Shown: piece by piece, positions 28,465 to 37,451 of the stretch | Layout: every line of letters begins with the position of its first letter | Position numbering within the stretch: the stretch's first letter is position 1 | Assembly: GCF_031119625.1 (NCBI RefSeq) | Contig: NZ_JAVHZV010000001.1 | Coordinates: 62,001 to 126,000, forward strand | Direction: 5' to 3' | DNA: 64,000 nucleotides | Source of the DNA: Pseudomonas sp. G34 | Lineage (GTDB): Bacteria; Pseudomonadota; Gammaproteobacteria; Pseudomonadales; Pseudomonadaceae | Notes under the pieces: generated by a model | Told to the model about the DNA's origin: nothing | Seen by the model: the letters and a program-made list of their open reading frames with translations, nothing else | The model's database searches: none | Translations under genes and position numbers: made by a program

Positions 28465-29886
28465 TCAACGCCTGAAGCACAGGCTGACCTCGACGCCACC
28501 TTTGACGTTGGCGATGTTCAGGCTGGCGCCATGCAGCTGGGCCACCTCCTGCACGAAGTTGAGCCCCAGGCCCGTGCTCTTGCGCCCGGTAGCGGGCCGG
28601 GCCAGGGAGTAGAAGCGTTCGGTAAGGCGCGGCAAGGCGTAGTCGGGAATCGCCGCCCCCTGATTGAACAGATGCACTTGCAACGACTCGCCATCGGCCT
28701 CGCAGGCAAAGCGGATCAGCCCACCAGGCGGAGTGAAGTCCAGCGCATTGTCGAGCAGGTTGCTCAGTGCCTGGCGCAGCAGGAAGCGCTCGCCGAGTAG
28801 CTGCTGCGAGGCATCCACCTGGTTATCCACCTGCACCTGGCGCTGCTCGATGCGCGCCATCTGAGCGTGCACCAGTTCATCGATCATGGCCTGCAGCGGC
28901 ACGGCAACGCGCTCTTCGAGTCCCTGGCGCTGCTCGACCTGGGCCAGGTGCAACAGGCGTTCGACCAGGTTCTGCAGGCGTTCGCCCTCCTCGCTGATAT
29001 TGGCCACGAACCGCTGGCGCTGGGCCGCAGGCATCTCGGCCTCGAGCAGCTCGGCGGCGCCACGAATCGCCGCCAGGGGGCTCTTCAGTTCGTGGGTCAG
29101 GGTATGCACGTAACGCTCGACGTAGGCCTTGCCCTCCAGCTCGGTGCGCATGCGCTCCACCGCCTGGGCCAGTTGCCCGAGTTCGCCACCCCGCACCTGG
29201 GGCAACTCGGCACGCTGCCCCTCGCTGACTGCCTGTGCATAACGGGTCAAGCGGCGCAGCGAGCCGCTGAGCCACCAGCTGAGCAGACCACCGACCAGCA
29301 GGCCCAGGCCGATCAGCCCGGCCCCCAGCCAGCCGAGGCGCCGCTGCGAACGCTCGATATAGGGCTGCAGCGTACGGTTGGGCTTGGCCACCGAGACCAC
29401 GCCGAGAATGCGCTCGCCGTCGACGATCGGCGCGGCCACGTACATCACCGAGGAGTCCGGGTCTTCGGGGTCTTCCCGGGTGGAGCGCACCCCATAGCGG
29501 CCCTGCAGGGTCAGGTAGACGTCGTTCCAGCGCGAATAGTCCTGGCCCACCGCCAGGCCGCTGGAATCGAGCAACACGATGCCGTTGGCGTCGGTAACGT
29601 AGATACGGTGGTTGACCTGGTTCTTCGCCACGCCCCAGATCTGCGCGCCGGGCTGGCGCTGGCCGTAGGCCTTGAGCAACTCTGGCAGCGCCCCCTGGGC
29701 AAGCCGCCCCTCACGTACATCCTCACGCAGCAGCACGGCCAGCAAGTGCGCGGTGTCAACCAGGGTTTCCTCGGTGGACTGGCGCACGCCCGGGCGGATT
29801 TCGTCCATCACCGTGCTCAGCACGAACCAGCCGGACAGCCCGACGAACAGAAAATAGGCCAGGAAAATACGTACACCGAGCGGCAT
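28465..29886 (-). CDS. creC: Sensor histidine kinase CreC
   Basis: A 473-residue membrane kinase: TM1 about residues 5-27, a periplasmic CreC-type sensor to about 180, TM2 about 185-207, HAMP linker, dimerisation/H-box YVHTLTHELKSPLAAIRG with phosphoacceptor His265, and an ATPase domain with LSNLLDNALDFTP (N box) and GLGLNFVQEVAQLHG (G2 box). It should phosphorylate CreB in response to carbon/envelope signals. CreB lies 31 bases upstream on the same strand, an operon arrangement. Confidence 0.94.
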   Translation of the reverse strand: MPLGVRIFLAYFLFVGLSGWFVLSTVMDEIRPGVRQSTEETLVDTAHLLAVLLREDVREGRLAQGALPELLKAYGQRQPGAQIWGVAKNQVNHRIYVTDANGIVLLDSSGLAVGQDYSRWNDVYLTLQGRYGVRSTREDPEDPDSSVMYVAAPIVDGERILGVVSVAKPNRTLQPYIERSQRRLGWLGAGLIGLGLLVGGLLSWWLSGSLRRLTRYAQAVSEGQRAELPQVRGGELGQLAQAVERMRTELEGKAYVERYVHTLTHELKSPLAAIRGAAELLEAEMPAAQRQRFVANISEEGERLQNLVERLLHLAQVEQRQGLEERVAVPLQAMIDELVHAQMARIEQRQVQVDNQVDASQQLLGERFLLRQALSNLLDNALDFTPPGGLIRFACEADGESLQVHLFNQGAAIPDYALPRLTERFYSLARPATGRKSTGLGLNFVQEVAQLHGASLNIANVKGGVEVSLCFRR

Positions 29887-29917
29887 CAGCGACTCTCCTC
29901 GACGTGGGGCATCGGCC

Positions 29918-30595
29918 CTACTCCAGCTTCAGGCTGTAGCCGAGGCCACGGTGGGTCTGGATCGGTTCGGCCTGCGGCGCAACCTGCCGCAGCTTGGCGC
30001 GCAGGCTCTTGATATGGCTGTCGATATTGCGCTCGTAGCCCACGTCGGCGGCCACCCCCAGGGCATCGAGCAGCTGCTCGCGGCTGAACACCCGCTCGGG
30101 CTGGCCAAGCAGGCATTGCAGCAACTGGAATTCGAGCCGGGTCAGGCTCAGGGGCTGGCCGTGGTAGTCGATGCGTACCCGCTCATTGTCGAGGCGAAAC
30201 GGGCCATCGGCGGACTTGGCGGCCGACTCGCGCGGCGCCATCCGCTTGAGAATCGCCTTGACCCGCGCCGCCACTTCCCGGGGGCTGAAGGGCTTGACCA
30301 CATAATCATCGGCGCCGATTTCCAGCCCCACCACGCGGTCGATCTCGTCATTGCGCGCGGTGAGGAACATCACCGGCACATCGGAGAAGCGCCTTAGCCG
30401 CTTGCAGGCCTCGAAGCCGCTGATATCCGGCAGGCCGACATCGAGAATCACCAGGTCGAAGGCCTCGTGCTGCAGCAGCGTCAGCGCTTCACCGGCCAGT
30501 GTCGACCAGCGCGTGGTAAAGCCCTCGGCCTGCAGGGCATACACCAGGGTGTCGGCAATTGCGGCTTCATCTTCGACGATCAGGACGGTCGCCAT
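29918..30595 (-). CDS. creB: Response regulator CreB
   Basis: A 225-residue OmpR/PhoB-type regulator: receiver domain MATVLIVEDEAAIADTLVYAL with phosphoacceptor Asp52 (DLVILDVGLPDISG) and Lys in FSPREVAARVK region, then a winged-helix C-terminal domain with LSLTRLEFQLLQCLL and RNIDSHIKSLRAKL. AAGGA nine bases before ATG 30595 supports that start over the ATG at 30604. First gene of the creB-creC unit; the 103-bp repeat array lies directly upstream. Confidence 0.94.
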   Translation of the reverse strand: MATVLIVEDEAAIADTLVYALQAEGFTTRWSTLAGEALTLLQHEAFDLVILDVGLPDISGFEACKRLRRFSDVPVMFLTARNDEIDRVVGLEIGADDYVVKPFSPREVAARVKAILKRMAPRESAAKSADGPFRLDNERVRIDYHGQPLSLTRLEFQLLQCLLGQPERVFSREQLLDALGVAADVGYERNIDSHIKSLRAKLRQVAPQAEPIQTHRGLGYSLKLE

Positions 30596-30675
30596 GGTTG
30601 GCATCCTTGCGGCACGTGGGTTGCGGAGCCTGCGCGAGGTAACGATAGGCGTCAATAGCCCAGTACCGAGGCCAG

Positions 30676-30778
30676 TTCATGCACAAAACACGTGGATCAT
30701 TCTGTGGATAAGCTTGGAGTGAAGCCCTGAATACCGCTAAAAACGCGGCTTGCAAGCAGCCGCTCACTATTTGATCAG
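30676..30778 (+). repeat. 103-bp repeat, copy A
   Basis: Starts TTCATGCACA; DnaA-like box TGTGGATAA at 30703-30711; hairpin CCGC/GCGG at 30734-30748; ends TTTGATCAG. It is the copy nearest creB, whose start lies 80 bases away. Confidence 0.75.
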
Positions 30779-30863
30779 CGCCTTATTCACAGGCTGAGGC
30801 GCGACAAGGCCTTGTTGTGAAAAGGATTCTGTCAAGCCGAGAATTACCCTTGAGCCCCTGCTG

Positions 30864-30966
30864 CTCATGCACAACTTGAGTGGAACAGTTTGTGGATAAC
30901 CTTTGCATGGCTGGCTGCAGGCCCGGTGAACCGGCCACTCCGGCACGCTGTTCATTTACTGACCAA
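30864..30966 (+). repeat. 103-bp repeat, copy B
   Basis: Starts CTCATGCACA; box TGTGGATAA at 30891-30899; hairpin GGCC/GGCC at 30920-30936; end degenerate (CTGACCAA). Confidence 0.7.
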
Positions 30967-31035
30967 CGCCAGACTGGCGGATTCGTTGCGGAACAACGCG
31001 CGCAGAACATGATAGCTCGCGGCACACATCGGGGC

Positions 31036-31138
31036 GCTATACACAGTAGCGGTGGAAGGCTCTGTGGATAAACCTGGTATCGAACTGCGCAAGCCACGTC
31101 GGTCGTGGTTCTCAGGCGCCTGATCAGTTATTGATCAG
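31036..31138 (+). repeat. 103-bp repeat, copy C (most diverged)
   Basis: Start degenerate (GCTATACACA); box TGTGGATAA at 31063-31071; hairpin CCACG/CGTGG at 31094-31108; ends ATTGATCAG. GGCGCCTGATCAG at 31117-31129 recurs as an inverted copy over the 3' end. Confidence 0.7.
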
Positions 31139-31226
31139 GCGCCCTCTGGATCGTCACAACCTGCTGTATTGCTTGACTTTAATAACCAGAGAAGGCTTGG
31201 GATCAGCAAGCGGAAACGATCCAATA

Positions 31227-31329
31227 TTCATGCACAGTGGCCGTGCACCATCCTGTGGACAACCTTGGGATCATCCCTTGCAGGCCGCTGCCATCGCGGC
31301 TTGCAAGCAATCGTTCATTTATTGATCAG
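31227..31329 (+). repeat. 103-bp repeat, copy D
   Basis: Starts TTCATGCACA; box TGTGGACAA (one mismatch) at 31254-31262; the longest hairpin of the set, with arms 31278-31288 and 31296-31306 (11 positions with one G-T pair); ends TTATTGATCAG, 14 bases short of the chemoreceptor stop codon. Confidence 0.75.
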
Positions 31330-31343
31330 CTATTGCCCTGCGC

Positions 31344-33371
31344 TTACTCCACCCGGAAACGGCCGGTGTTGCGCGACAGGGTTTCACTGCCACGGCGCAA
31401 TTGTTCACAGGCCTCGCTGACCATCCGCGCACCGCCGAGCAATTCACTGGCGGCCTGATCGACCTGCTGGATATTGCCGCTCACCTCGTCGGCGGTCGCC
31501 GCCTGCTGCTCGGCAGCGGTCGCGATCTGCGCCAGGCGGTCGCTGACCCGCTGCACCGACTCGACGATACCGTCGAGGTCGGCACTCATCGCCAGCACGT
31601 TGTCCACGTCGCCTTCGGCCTGATGCATGGCCTGCTCCATCTCGGCGACGGACTGACCGACGACCTTGTGCAGGTCGCCGACGGTCTGGGCGATCTCCGC
31701 GGTGGAGTTCTGGGTGCGCTGTGACAGGGAACGCACTTCGTCGGCGACCACCGCAAAGCCGCGCCCCTGCTCGCCAGCGCGCGCCGCCTCGATGGCCGCG
31801 TTGAGCGCCAGCAGATTGGTCTGTTCGGCGATGCCCTTGATCACGTCGACCACCCGGGTGATCTGCTCGGTCTGCTGGCGTAGCTTGTGCAGGGTCTGCG
31901 CGCTGCCGGCCAGGCGCTCACTGAGTTCACGCATGCTGGCACTGGTGCGGGCGCTGCGCTGGTTGCTCTGGTTGGCGATCTCGCGGGTCTGCCCGGCTTC
32001 CTGGGCGGCCTGCTCGCAGCTCTGCGCCACGCTCTGGGCGGTGGCGGCCATCTGCGTGGCGGCAGTGGCGATCTGGCTCATCTGCGCCTGCTGCTGCTCC
32101 ACCGCACTCAGTGAGCCGGCAGCCTGGCTTCCCAGGCTGCGCACGGTGTCGTCGAGGCTCTGCCCTTCGCGGCCCACCCCCTGCATGGAGTCGCGCAGCT
32201 GGGCGACGGCGGTATTCAGGGCCGTGGAGATAGCCGCCAGGTCATCGGCGCCATGCACCTGCATGCGCACCCGCAGGTCGCCGTCACGCAGGCCTTCGGC
32301 AGCCTGGATGATGCCGGCGGTGCTGCGCCGGATGGAGGCGTTGAGGCACAGCAGCAGATACAGCGCCAGCAGGGTGAGCACGGCGAAAATCAACGTGGTG
32401 TGCAGCATGTCCTGCCGGGCTTTGCCCTGGTAGTCGCCGATACTGGCGATGAACTGCCGGTACACCGCCTCACGCAGGACGCTGACATTTTCCTGCAGCG
32501 CCTGTACCTGCTGCGCGAACTGGGCCGGCTGCAGCACCATGGGGCTGGCTTCGAACATGTCGCGGTCGACTTCGGCGAGAAAAGTCTGCAGGCCCTCCTC
32601 GACCTGCGCATAGGGCTGCTGCAGGGCTTGCATGGCCCGCGGCGAAGCCTGCTGCAAAGCGGTGCGCGACTTGGCGATCTGTGCACCAGCCTGTTCCAGT
32701 GAGCGGCGCAGGTCACGTACCGCCACGCGGTTCTGCAGGGTGAAGTGCTGCGCCACCAGCGAGCCATAGCCCTGGCTGGCGAAGCTGCCCACGTTATCCG
32801 ACAACCGCGGCAGGGTCTGCGTCAGCTGCTCCATCATCAGGTAGGTGTCGAGGAAGGGGTCGAGGATCAGACCGCTGTCGGTGGCGACCTGCTCACGGAG
32901 CACCGTGAGCAAGGAAAGGGTTTTCTGGTAACGCTCGAGTGCGTCGAGCAGGGCCATCTTGCCCAGCACGGCGAGATCCAGTTCAGCCACCGAGGCCTGC
33001 AGGGCGTCGAGCTGTCGGCCGGTTTCCTCGCTCGGCGTCAGCGCTACCTGTTCGGCAGCGGCCGCCAGGGCTTCGCCGAGCTTGCCGCTACGCTCGCGCA
33101 ACAGCGCTTCGGCCGCCTTGTCATTGCCCTTCCAGCGCGCCAGCAGGAAACGTTGCTGGTGCAGCTCCTGCTCGACCGTGCCCAGCGCCTGCACGCCATG
33201 CATGCCGTCTACCTCGCTGCCCAGCACCTCGATGCGCTCCAGGTTGCCGCTCATCATCACCCACAGCGCATAACCCAGGGGGATGACGAACAGCACGAAC
33301 AGCAACTGAAACTTGCGGGCGAAACTCACGCGCTCCAGCACGCGTATACCCGGTTTGAGCAATCCCCACAT
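31344..33371 (-). CDS. Methyl-accepting chemotaxis protein
   Basis: A 675-residue transmembrane chemoreceptor. TM1 about residues 22-41, a long helical periplasmic sensor to about 325, TM2 about 328-347, HAMP, then a cytoplasmic signalling hairpin whose tip [37 protein letters not shown] (around 505-540) is the family hallmark. There is no C-terminal CheR-tethering pentapeptide. Ligand unknown; the periplasmic region ([18 protein letters not shown]...) is all-alpha and resembles nitrate/helical-bundle sensors only loosely. No chemotaxis kinase genes are nearby. Confidence 0.93.
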   Translation of the reverse strand: MWGLLKPGIRVLERVSFARKFQLLFVLFVIPLGYALWVMMSGNLERIEVLGSEVDGMHGVQALGTVEQELHQQRFLLARWKGNDKAAEALLRERSGKLGEALAAAAEQVALTPSEETGRQLDALQASVAELDLAVLGKMALLDALERYQKTLSLLTVLREQVATDSGLILDPFLDTYLMMEQLTQTLPRLSDNVGSFASQGYGSLVAQHFTLQNRVAVRDLRRSLEQAGAQIAKSRTALQQASPRAMQALQQPYAQVEEGLQTFLAEVDRDMFEASPMVLQPAQFAQQVQALQENVSVLREAVYRQFIASIGDYQGKARQDMLHTTLIFAVLTLLALYLLLCLNASIRRSTAGIIQAAEGLRDGDLRVRMQVHGADDLAAISTALNTAVAQLRDSMQGVGREGQSLDDTVRSLGSQAAGSLSAVEQQQAQMSQIATAATQMAATAQSVAQSCEQAAQEAGQTREIANQSNQRSARTSASMRELSERLAGSAQTLHKLRQQTEQITRVVDVIKGIAEQTNLLALNAAIEAARAGEQGRGFAVVADEVRSLSQRTQNSTAEIAQTVGDLHKVVGQSVAEMEQAMHQAEGDVDNVLAMSADLDGIVESVQRVSDRLAQIATAAEQQAATADEVSGNIQQVDQAASELLGGARMVSEACEQLRRGSETLSRNTGRFRVE

Positions 33372-33476
33372 ATTTCACCTCGACAAGCGCCACGGTCCAT
33401 GAACGCCGTGGCAATGTGCCATTTCGAGGCAAGAATCACACCGGACTGCGCGAAAGGGAAGCGCCGTCCGTGCAAA

Positions 33477-33977
33477 TCAGCAACTGGGTTGTTCGGCGGT
33501 ATAGCGGTTGGACGGATCGATGGCCGCATCCAGCTTGCGGATGGCACTGGCGCCGATCAACAGCGGGTAGTCGAAATGGCTGCGGTCGGTGAGGTTGACC
33601 TCGATGGTGCGCTGCTCTTCGCCCAGGCAGATGTCCATGTTGACGACCGGGCGCGCCGAATAGGACGGCTTGGCGGAGCTGCCTTCCTCGGCACGGTTCT
33701 TGATCTCGGTGACACGCGCCAGAGGCTTTTCGAAGAGCTGATCATCGGCGTCCTCGACGGCCAGGCGGAAACGCACCCAGTCCTCGCCATCACGCTCGAA
33801 CTGCTCGATATCGCGGGCCGACAGCGAAGCGGTCATGGCACCGGTGTCCATCTTGGCCTTGAGGGTCTGGCCGAGCTGGGGCAGCTGAATGTACTCGTAG
33901 CGACCGTAGAGAGTCGGCTGGTCGGCCATCGCCGGCAGGGTGATGGCAGCGGCCAACAGGGCTAGAACGGTTTTCAC
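33477..33977 (-). CDS. Retropepsin-like / RimK-associated (PF05618) exported protein
   Basis: A 166-residue protein with a signal peptide (MKTVLALLAAAITLPAMA) and a small beta-rich domain carrying AKMDTGAMTASLSA, the DTGA motif of retropepsin-like aspartic proteases, and DYPLLIGASAIRKL near the C-terminus. The family (formerly 'ATP-dependent zinc protease', PF05618) is linked to modification of amino-acid or peptide ligases; the exported form probably acts in the periplasm. GTG start with AGGACGTTAAGG upstream. Single gene. Confidence 0.82.
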   Translation of the reverse strand: MKTVLALLAAAITLPAMADQPTLYGRYEYIQLPQLGQTLKAKMDTGAMTASLSARDIEQFERDGEDWVRFRLAVEDADDQLFEKPLARVTEIKNRAEEGSSAKPSYSARPVVNMDICLGEEQRTIEVNLTDRSHFDYPLLIGASAIRKLDAAIDPSNRYTAEQPSC

Positions 33978-34107
33978 GCCTTAACGTCCTCATATCGAAG
34001 GGAGAACATTGGGACTGGGTCACGCGTGAATGGTTCTGGAAACCTGCCGAGGCAATGCGTGTTCGATGCAGCGCCTGAGGGGCCGCAACATGGCGGGGGC
34101 GGCCGGT

Positions 34108-34199
34108 CGTAGGGTGGACGACGCTTCACCTACGCGGCCCGACCCGTCCACCGCTCTGCGAGCGCAATGGTGGACAAAAAGAGCGTTGTCCACCCTACG
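34108..34199. repeat. 92-bp MITE-like palindromic element
   Basis: Terminal inverted repeats CGTAGGGTGGACGACGCT (34108-34125) and AGCGTTGTCCACCCTACG (34182-34199) match at 17 of 18 positions. Inside, GTCCACC/GGTGGAC and GCTC/GAGC form smaller hairpins. The GTAGGGTGGA end is shared with the element at 19774-19992. No transposase is present. With a weak hairpin at 34210-34229 it fills the 266-bp gap between two unrelated blocks of genes. Confidence 0.78.
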
Positions 34200-34243
34200 C
34201 TGGGAACGTCCGCTTTTGCCTTGAAGCGGCCCCGGTCTTCTCG

Positions 34244-34978
34244 TTACAGCACCTGGCGCAGAAACGCCTGGGCCCGCGGATCCTTCGGTTGGGCGAAGAA
34301 CTCGGCGGGCGGGGCGTCTTCCAGCAGCTTGCCGTGGTCGAAGAACAGCACCCGGTCGGCCACTTCACGGGCAAAGCCCATCTCGTGGGTGACGCAGACC
34401 ATGGTCATGCCTTCCACGGCCAGTTGCTTCATCACGTCGAGCACTTCACCGACCATTTCCGGGTCGAGGGCCGAAGTGGGCTCGTCGAACAGCATGACCT
34501 TGGGGTCCATGCACAGGGCGCGGGCGATGGCCACCCGCTGCTGCTGCCCGCCGGAGAGGCGCGACGGAAACTCGTCAGCCTTCTGACCGATACCGACCTT
34601 GTCCAGCAGGGCGCGGGCCTTGGCTTCACGCTCGGCCTTGCCGCGCTTGCGCACCACCTTCTGCGCCAGGCACAGGTTCTCCAGCACGGTCATGTGTGGG
34701 AACAGGTTGAAGTGCTGGAACACCATGCCGACTTCGCGGCGGTAGGCGTTGATATCGGTCTTGGGGTTGGCCAGGTCGAGGCCATCGATGCTCACCGAGC
34801 CGTCGTCCAGCTCTTCCAGGCCGTTGAGGCAGCGCAGGAAGGTCGACTTGCCGGAGCCGGACGGGCCGATCACCACCAGCACTTCACCGCGTGCCACCTG
34901 GGTGGTCACGCCATCGACGGCGCGTACCTGCTGGCCGCGGGCGTCGAATACCTTGATCAGGTCACGGACTTCAATCAC
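34244..34978 (-). CDS. Polar amino-acid ABC transporter, ATP-binding protein
   Basis: A 244-residue ATPase with Walker [10 protein letters not shown] (about 36-44), Q-loop, signature LSGGQQQR, Walker [15 protein letters not shown] and switch His in CVTHEMGFA. It has the GlnQ/HisP/AapP-type sequence that energises uptake of polar amino acids. GTG start overlapping the permease stop by 8 bases. Last gene of the order SBP-permease-ATPase on the minus strand. Confidence 0.93.
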   Translation of the reverse strand: MIEVRDLIKVFDARGQQVRAVDGVTTQVARGEVLVVIGPSGSGKSTFLRCLNGLEELDDGSVSIDGLDLANPKTDINAYRREVGMVFQHFNLFPHMTVLENLCLAQKVVRKRGKAEREAKARALLDKVGIGQKADEFPSRLSGGQQQRVAIARALCMDPKVMLFDEPTSALDPEMVGEVLDVMKQLAVEGMTMVCVTHEMGFAREVADRVLFFDHGKLLEDAPPAEFFAQPKDPRAQAFLRQVL

Positions 34979-35933
34979 TTTGCGCGAGCCTCCGTTCCAG
35001 GCGGTTGGCGATCTGCGACAGTGGCAGGTTGATCACCAGATACAGGGCCGCCACACAAAACCAGATCTCGAACGTGGAGAACGAGGTGGTGATGGCTTCG
35101 CGGCCGCTCTTGGTCAGTTCGGTAATGGCGATCACCGAGACCAGCGAGGTGTCCTTGACCAGGCTGATGAACTGCCCGGCCAGCGGTGGCAGCACGCGCT
35201 TGAACGCCTGCGGCAGGATCACGTGGCGCATCGACTGCGCCGCGCTCAGGCCCAGCGAGCGAGCCGCTTCGTCCTGCCCGCGGACGATGGACTGAACGCC
35301 AGCGCGTACGATCTCGCCGACATAGGCGCCGGTGAACAGGGCCAGCGCAGCCACACCGGCGAACTCGCGCGACAGGTCGAGCACCGTGCCGATGAAGAAA
35401 TAGAAGATGAAGATCTGCACCAGCAGTGGCGTGCCGCGTACCAGCTCGACATAGACCGTCGACAGGTGGCGCAGCGTCGGGTTGGCCGAGAGCCGGCACA
35501 GGCCGGTGACCAGGCCGATCAGCAGGCCGAACACCCCGGCCGCCACGGAGATCCACAGGGTGGTCCAGAGGCCCCAGAGCAATGGCCCGGCGGCCCAGTG
35601 ACGGGTGACACCAATCACATCGCCCTCGGCGACATCGTCGCCCTCACTGAGCTGCAGGCTGTCACTTGCCACGCTGAGCTGCTGCTGTTCGCCGCCTTCA
35701 CCGAGCAGGGTGACAACTGCATCGTCGCCCTGCCGGCTGATGCTCTCGACGCGCCCGTAGTCAGCGGCCCGCTGCGCCTCTTCGGCGTGGTAGGCGAAAT
35801 ACTGGGGAACGCGATTCCAGCGCCATTCGTAGGAGATCAGCGAGGTGGAATACCAGATTGCCAGGATACCCAGGACCAGGATCAGACCGGTCAGCAGGTG
35901 CCAGGGCCACTGGGCTTTGTTCTGTTTAGCCAC
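34971..35933 (-). CDS. Polar amino-acid ABC transporter, permease
   Basis: A 320-residue inner-membrane permease. TM1 about residues 11-30 is followed by a ~70-residue extracytoplasmic insert ([28 protein letters not shown]...) before the HisMQ core, whose EAA loop reads [33 protein letters not shown]. Such inserts occur in a subset of GltK/HisM permeases. GTG start. It likely works as a homodimer, since only one permease gene is present. Confidence 0.91.
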   Translation of the reverse strand: MAKQNKAQWPWHLLTGLILVLGILAIWYSTSLISYEWRWNRVPQYFAYHAEEAQRAADYGRVESISRQGDDAVVTLLGEGGEQQQLSVASDSLQLSEGDDVAEGDVIGVTRHWAAGPLLWGLWTTLWISVAAGVFGLLIGLVTGLCRLSANPTLRHLSTVYVELVRGTPLLVQIFIFYFFIGTVLDLSREFAGVAALALFTGAYVGEIVRAGVQSIVRGQDEAARSLGLSAAQSMRHVILPQAFKRVLPPLAGQFISLVKDTSLVSVIAITELTKSGREAITTSFSTFEIWFCVAALYLVINLPLSQIANRLERRLAQSD

Positions 35934-35967
35934 GGCGAGTGTCTACCCGTTGAGTTGCCAACATGAA

Positions 35968-35990
35968 GGCGCGCGGACTAGCCGCGCGCC
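35968..35990 (-). other. Intercistronic hairpin between binding-protein and permease genes
   Basis: Perfect 9-bp arms (GGCGCGCGG/CCGCGCGCC) and a 5-base loop, 28 bases past the binding-protein stop, without a T run. Hairpins in this place commonly raise binding-protein mRNA over downstream mRNA in ABC operons. Confidence 0.65.
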
Positions 35991-36017
35991 GGGTGTAGCG
36001 AAGTGAAGCCGCAGGCT

Positions 36018-36809
36018 TCACTCCATGTCTTTCAACCAATTGGTGCTCTTGAACCACTTGGCGTGGATCCGATCGTAGGTGCCGTCTTCACGGATCTGGT
36101 GCAGCCAGTTGTTGATCCAGTTGAGGCTGTCGTAGTCGCCCTTCTTCAGGCCGAAGGCCAGGGGCTCGAAGGTGAACGGCTGGTCGAGGAATACCAGCTT
36201 GCCGGCACCGGCCTTGTTCACCGCCACGACGTTGTACGGGGCGTCGTAGATGAAGGCATCGGCCTTGCCGTTGACCACGTCCATCAGCGCTTCCTGCTCG
36301 TTGTCGAAGCCGCTGTACTTGGCCTGGGCGATCAGCTTCTTGGCGACCATCTCGCCGGTGGTGCCGATCTTCGAGGTGATGCGGTAGTCGGCGCTGTTCA
36401 GGTCCTTGTAGCTCTTGACCTTGTCAGCCAGCTCCTTGCGGATCAGCAGGGTCTGGCCGACCACGATGAAGGGCTCGGAGAAGTTGATGCGCAGGTTGCG
36501 CTCCTGGGTCAGGGTCATGCCCGAGCCGATCATGTCGAACTTGTCGGTCAGCAGTGCCGGGATGATGCCGTCATAGGAGGTGGACACCAGCTCCAGCTTG
36601 ACGCCCATGGCCTTGGTCATCGCCTTGAGCAGGTCGACTTCGAAGCCGATGATCTCGCCGCGCTTGTTGGTCATCTCGAACGGCATGTAGGTCGGGTCCA
36701 TACCCACGCGCAGGGTACCGCGCTTGACCGCGTCGTCGATGACGCCAGCCTGGGCGATGCTGGCGAAGGCGCAGACGGATAACAGCAGTGAGGCGACAAG
36801 CTTTTTCAT
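36018..36809 (-). CDS. Polar amino-acid ABC transporter, periplasmic binding protein
   Basis: 263 residues: signal peptide MKKLVASLLLSVCAFASIAQA, then a bacterial extracellular solute-binding family 3 domain (LRVGMDPTYMPFEMTNKRGEIIGFEVDLLKAMTKAMGVKLELV, DKFDMIGSGMTLTQERNLRINFSEPF, DAFIYDAPYNVV). It belongs to the GlnH/HisJ/ArtJ group. The exact amino acid cannot be read from these motifs. First gene of the transporter operon; by position and order I believe it corresponds to PAO1 PA5076-PA5074. Confidence 0.92.
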   Translation of the reverse strand: MKKLVASLLLSVCAFASIAQAGVIDDAVKRGTLRVGMDPTYMPFEMTNKRGEIIGFEVDLLKAMTKAMGVKLELVSTSYDGIIPALLTDKFDMIGSGMTLTQERNLRINFSEPFIVVGQTLLIRKELADKVKSYKDLNSADYRITSKIGTTGEMVAKKLIAQAKYSGFDNEQEALMDVVNGKADAFIYDAPYNVVAVNKAGAGKLVFLDQPFTFEPLAFGLKKGDYDSLNWINNWLHQIREDGTYDRIHAKWFKSTNWLKDME

Positions 36810-37013
36810 TCTTGCTCCTGAAGGCAAACGATTATGGGGGCCGGCTCAGGGGTCATGCACCGGTGCGGTGCGAGCGGCAGGCCCTTCGATAAGGCGGCGC
36901 GGCATGCTAACCGTGATCGCCGCCGATGGCGAGAGATACGCGCCAGATCAGCGCCAAACAGCAGCATGCGGCCGCCACTCAGGAGGCAAGAAGCAGGCCA
37001 GTGACTGCGCCGA

Positions 37014-37451
37014 TCAGGTTTCCAGCAGAAAGGTCACCGGCCCGTCGTTGACCAGGTGCACCTGCATGTCGGCGCCAAAGCGCCCGCTGGCGACCTGCGG
37101 GTGCTGCGCGCGAGCCTGTTCGAGCAGATGATCGAACAGTGCTTCACCCAGGGCGGGTGGCGCGGCGGTGGAAAAACCGGGGCGCAGGCCGCTGCGAGTG
37201 TCGGCGGCCAGGGTGAATTGCGAGACCAGCAACAGACCGCCACCGACATCCTTGAGCGACAGGTTCATCTTGCCTGCCGCGTCGCTGAACACCCGGTAGT
37301 TGAGCAGCTTGTGCAGCAACTTGGCGCAGCTGGCTTCGCTGTCCTGGGGCTCGACACCAACCAGCACCAACAGGCCCTGGTCGATGGCGCCGACGGTTTC
37401 CCCGGCGACATCCACACGGGCACTGGAAACGCGCTGCAGCAGTGCCTTCAT
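37014..37451 (-). CDS. dtd: D-aminoacyl-tRNA deacylase
   Basis: A 145-residue Dtd that hydrolyses D-aminoacyl-tRNAs. [33 protein letters not shown] at the N-terminus, [27 protein letters not shown] (containing the SQFTL catalytic Thr motif) and [12 protein letters not shown] (NxGPxT) at the C-terminus identify it. ATG 37451 overlaps the pip stop by four bases, which settles the start against a longer open frame. Confidence 0.96.
   Translation of the reverse strand: MKALLQRVSSARVDVAGETVGAIDQGLLVLVGVEPQDSEASCAKLLHKLLNYRVFSDAAGKMNLSLKDVGGGLLLVSQFTLAADTRSGLRPGFSTAAPPALGEALFDHLLEQARAQHPQVASGRFGADMQVHLVNDGPVTFLLET

Larger units (their letters stand above)
30676..31329. repeat. Array of four 103-bp structured repeats carrying DnaA-box-like sites
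   Basis: The 748-bp gap between creB and the chemoreceptor gene contains four diverged copies of one 103-bp module, starting at 30676, 30864, 31036 and 31227 (spacing 188, 172, 191). In every copy a TGTGGATAA-type 9-mer (DnaA-box complement) lies exactly 27 bases after the module start, a short GC hairpin occupies offsets ~57-73, and the module ends in (T)TGA(T/C)CA(G/A). The hairpin arms differ between copies yet still pair, which suggests selection on structure. An opposite-strand TTATTCACA box (TTATNCACA) lies at 30783-30791. No protein gene is supported in the gap. Confidence 0.8.

Noticed and set aside
30676..31329. Possible CRISPR array
   Set aside because: Only four units of 103 bp with diverged sequence and 69-88-bp gaps; no short identical repeats, no cas genes.
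30880..31458. Short open frames across the repeat array
   Set aside because: All lie across the 103-bp modules in several frames, lack ribosome sites and change frame between copies.
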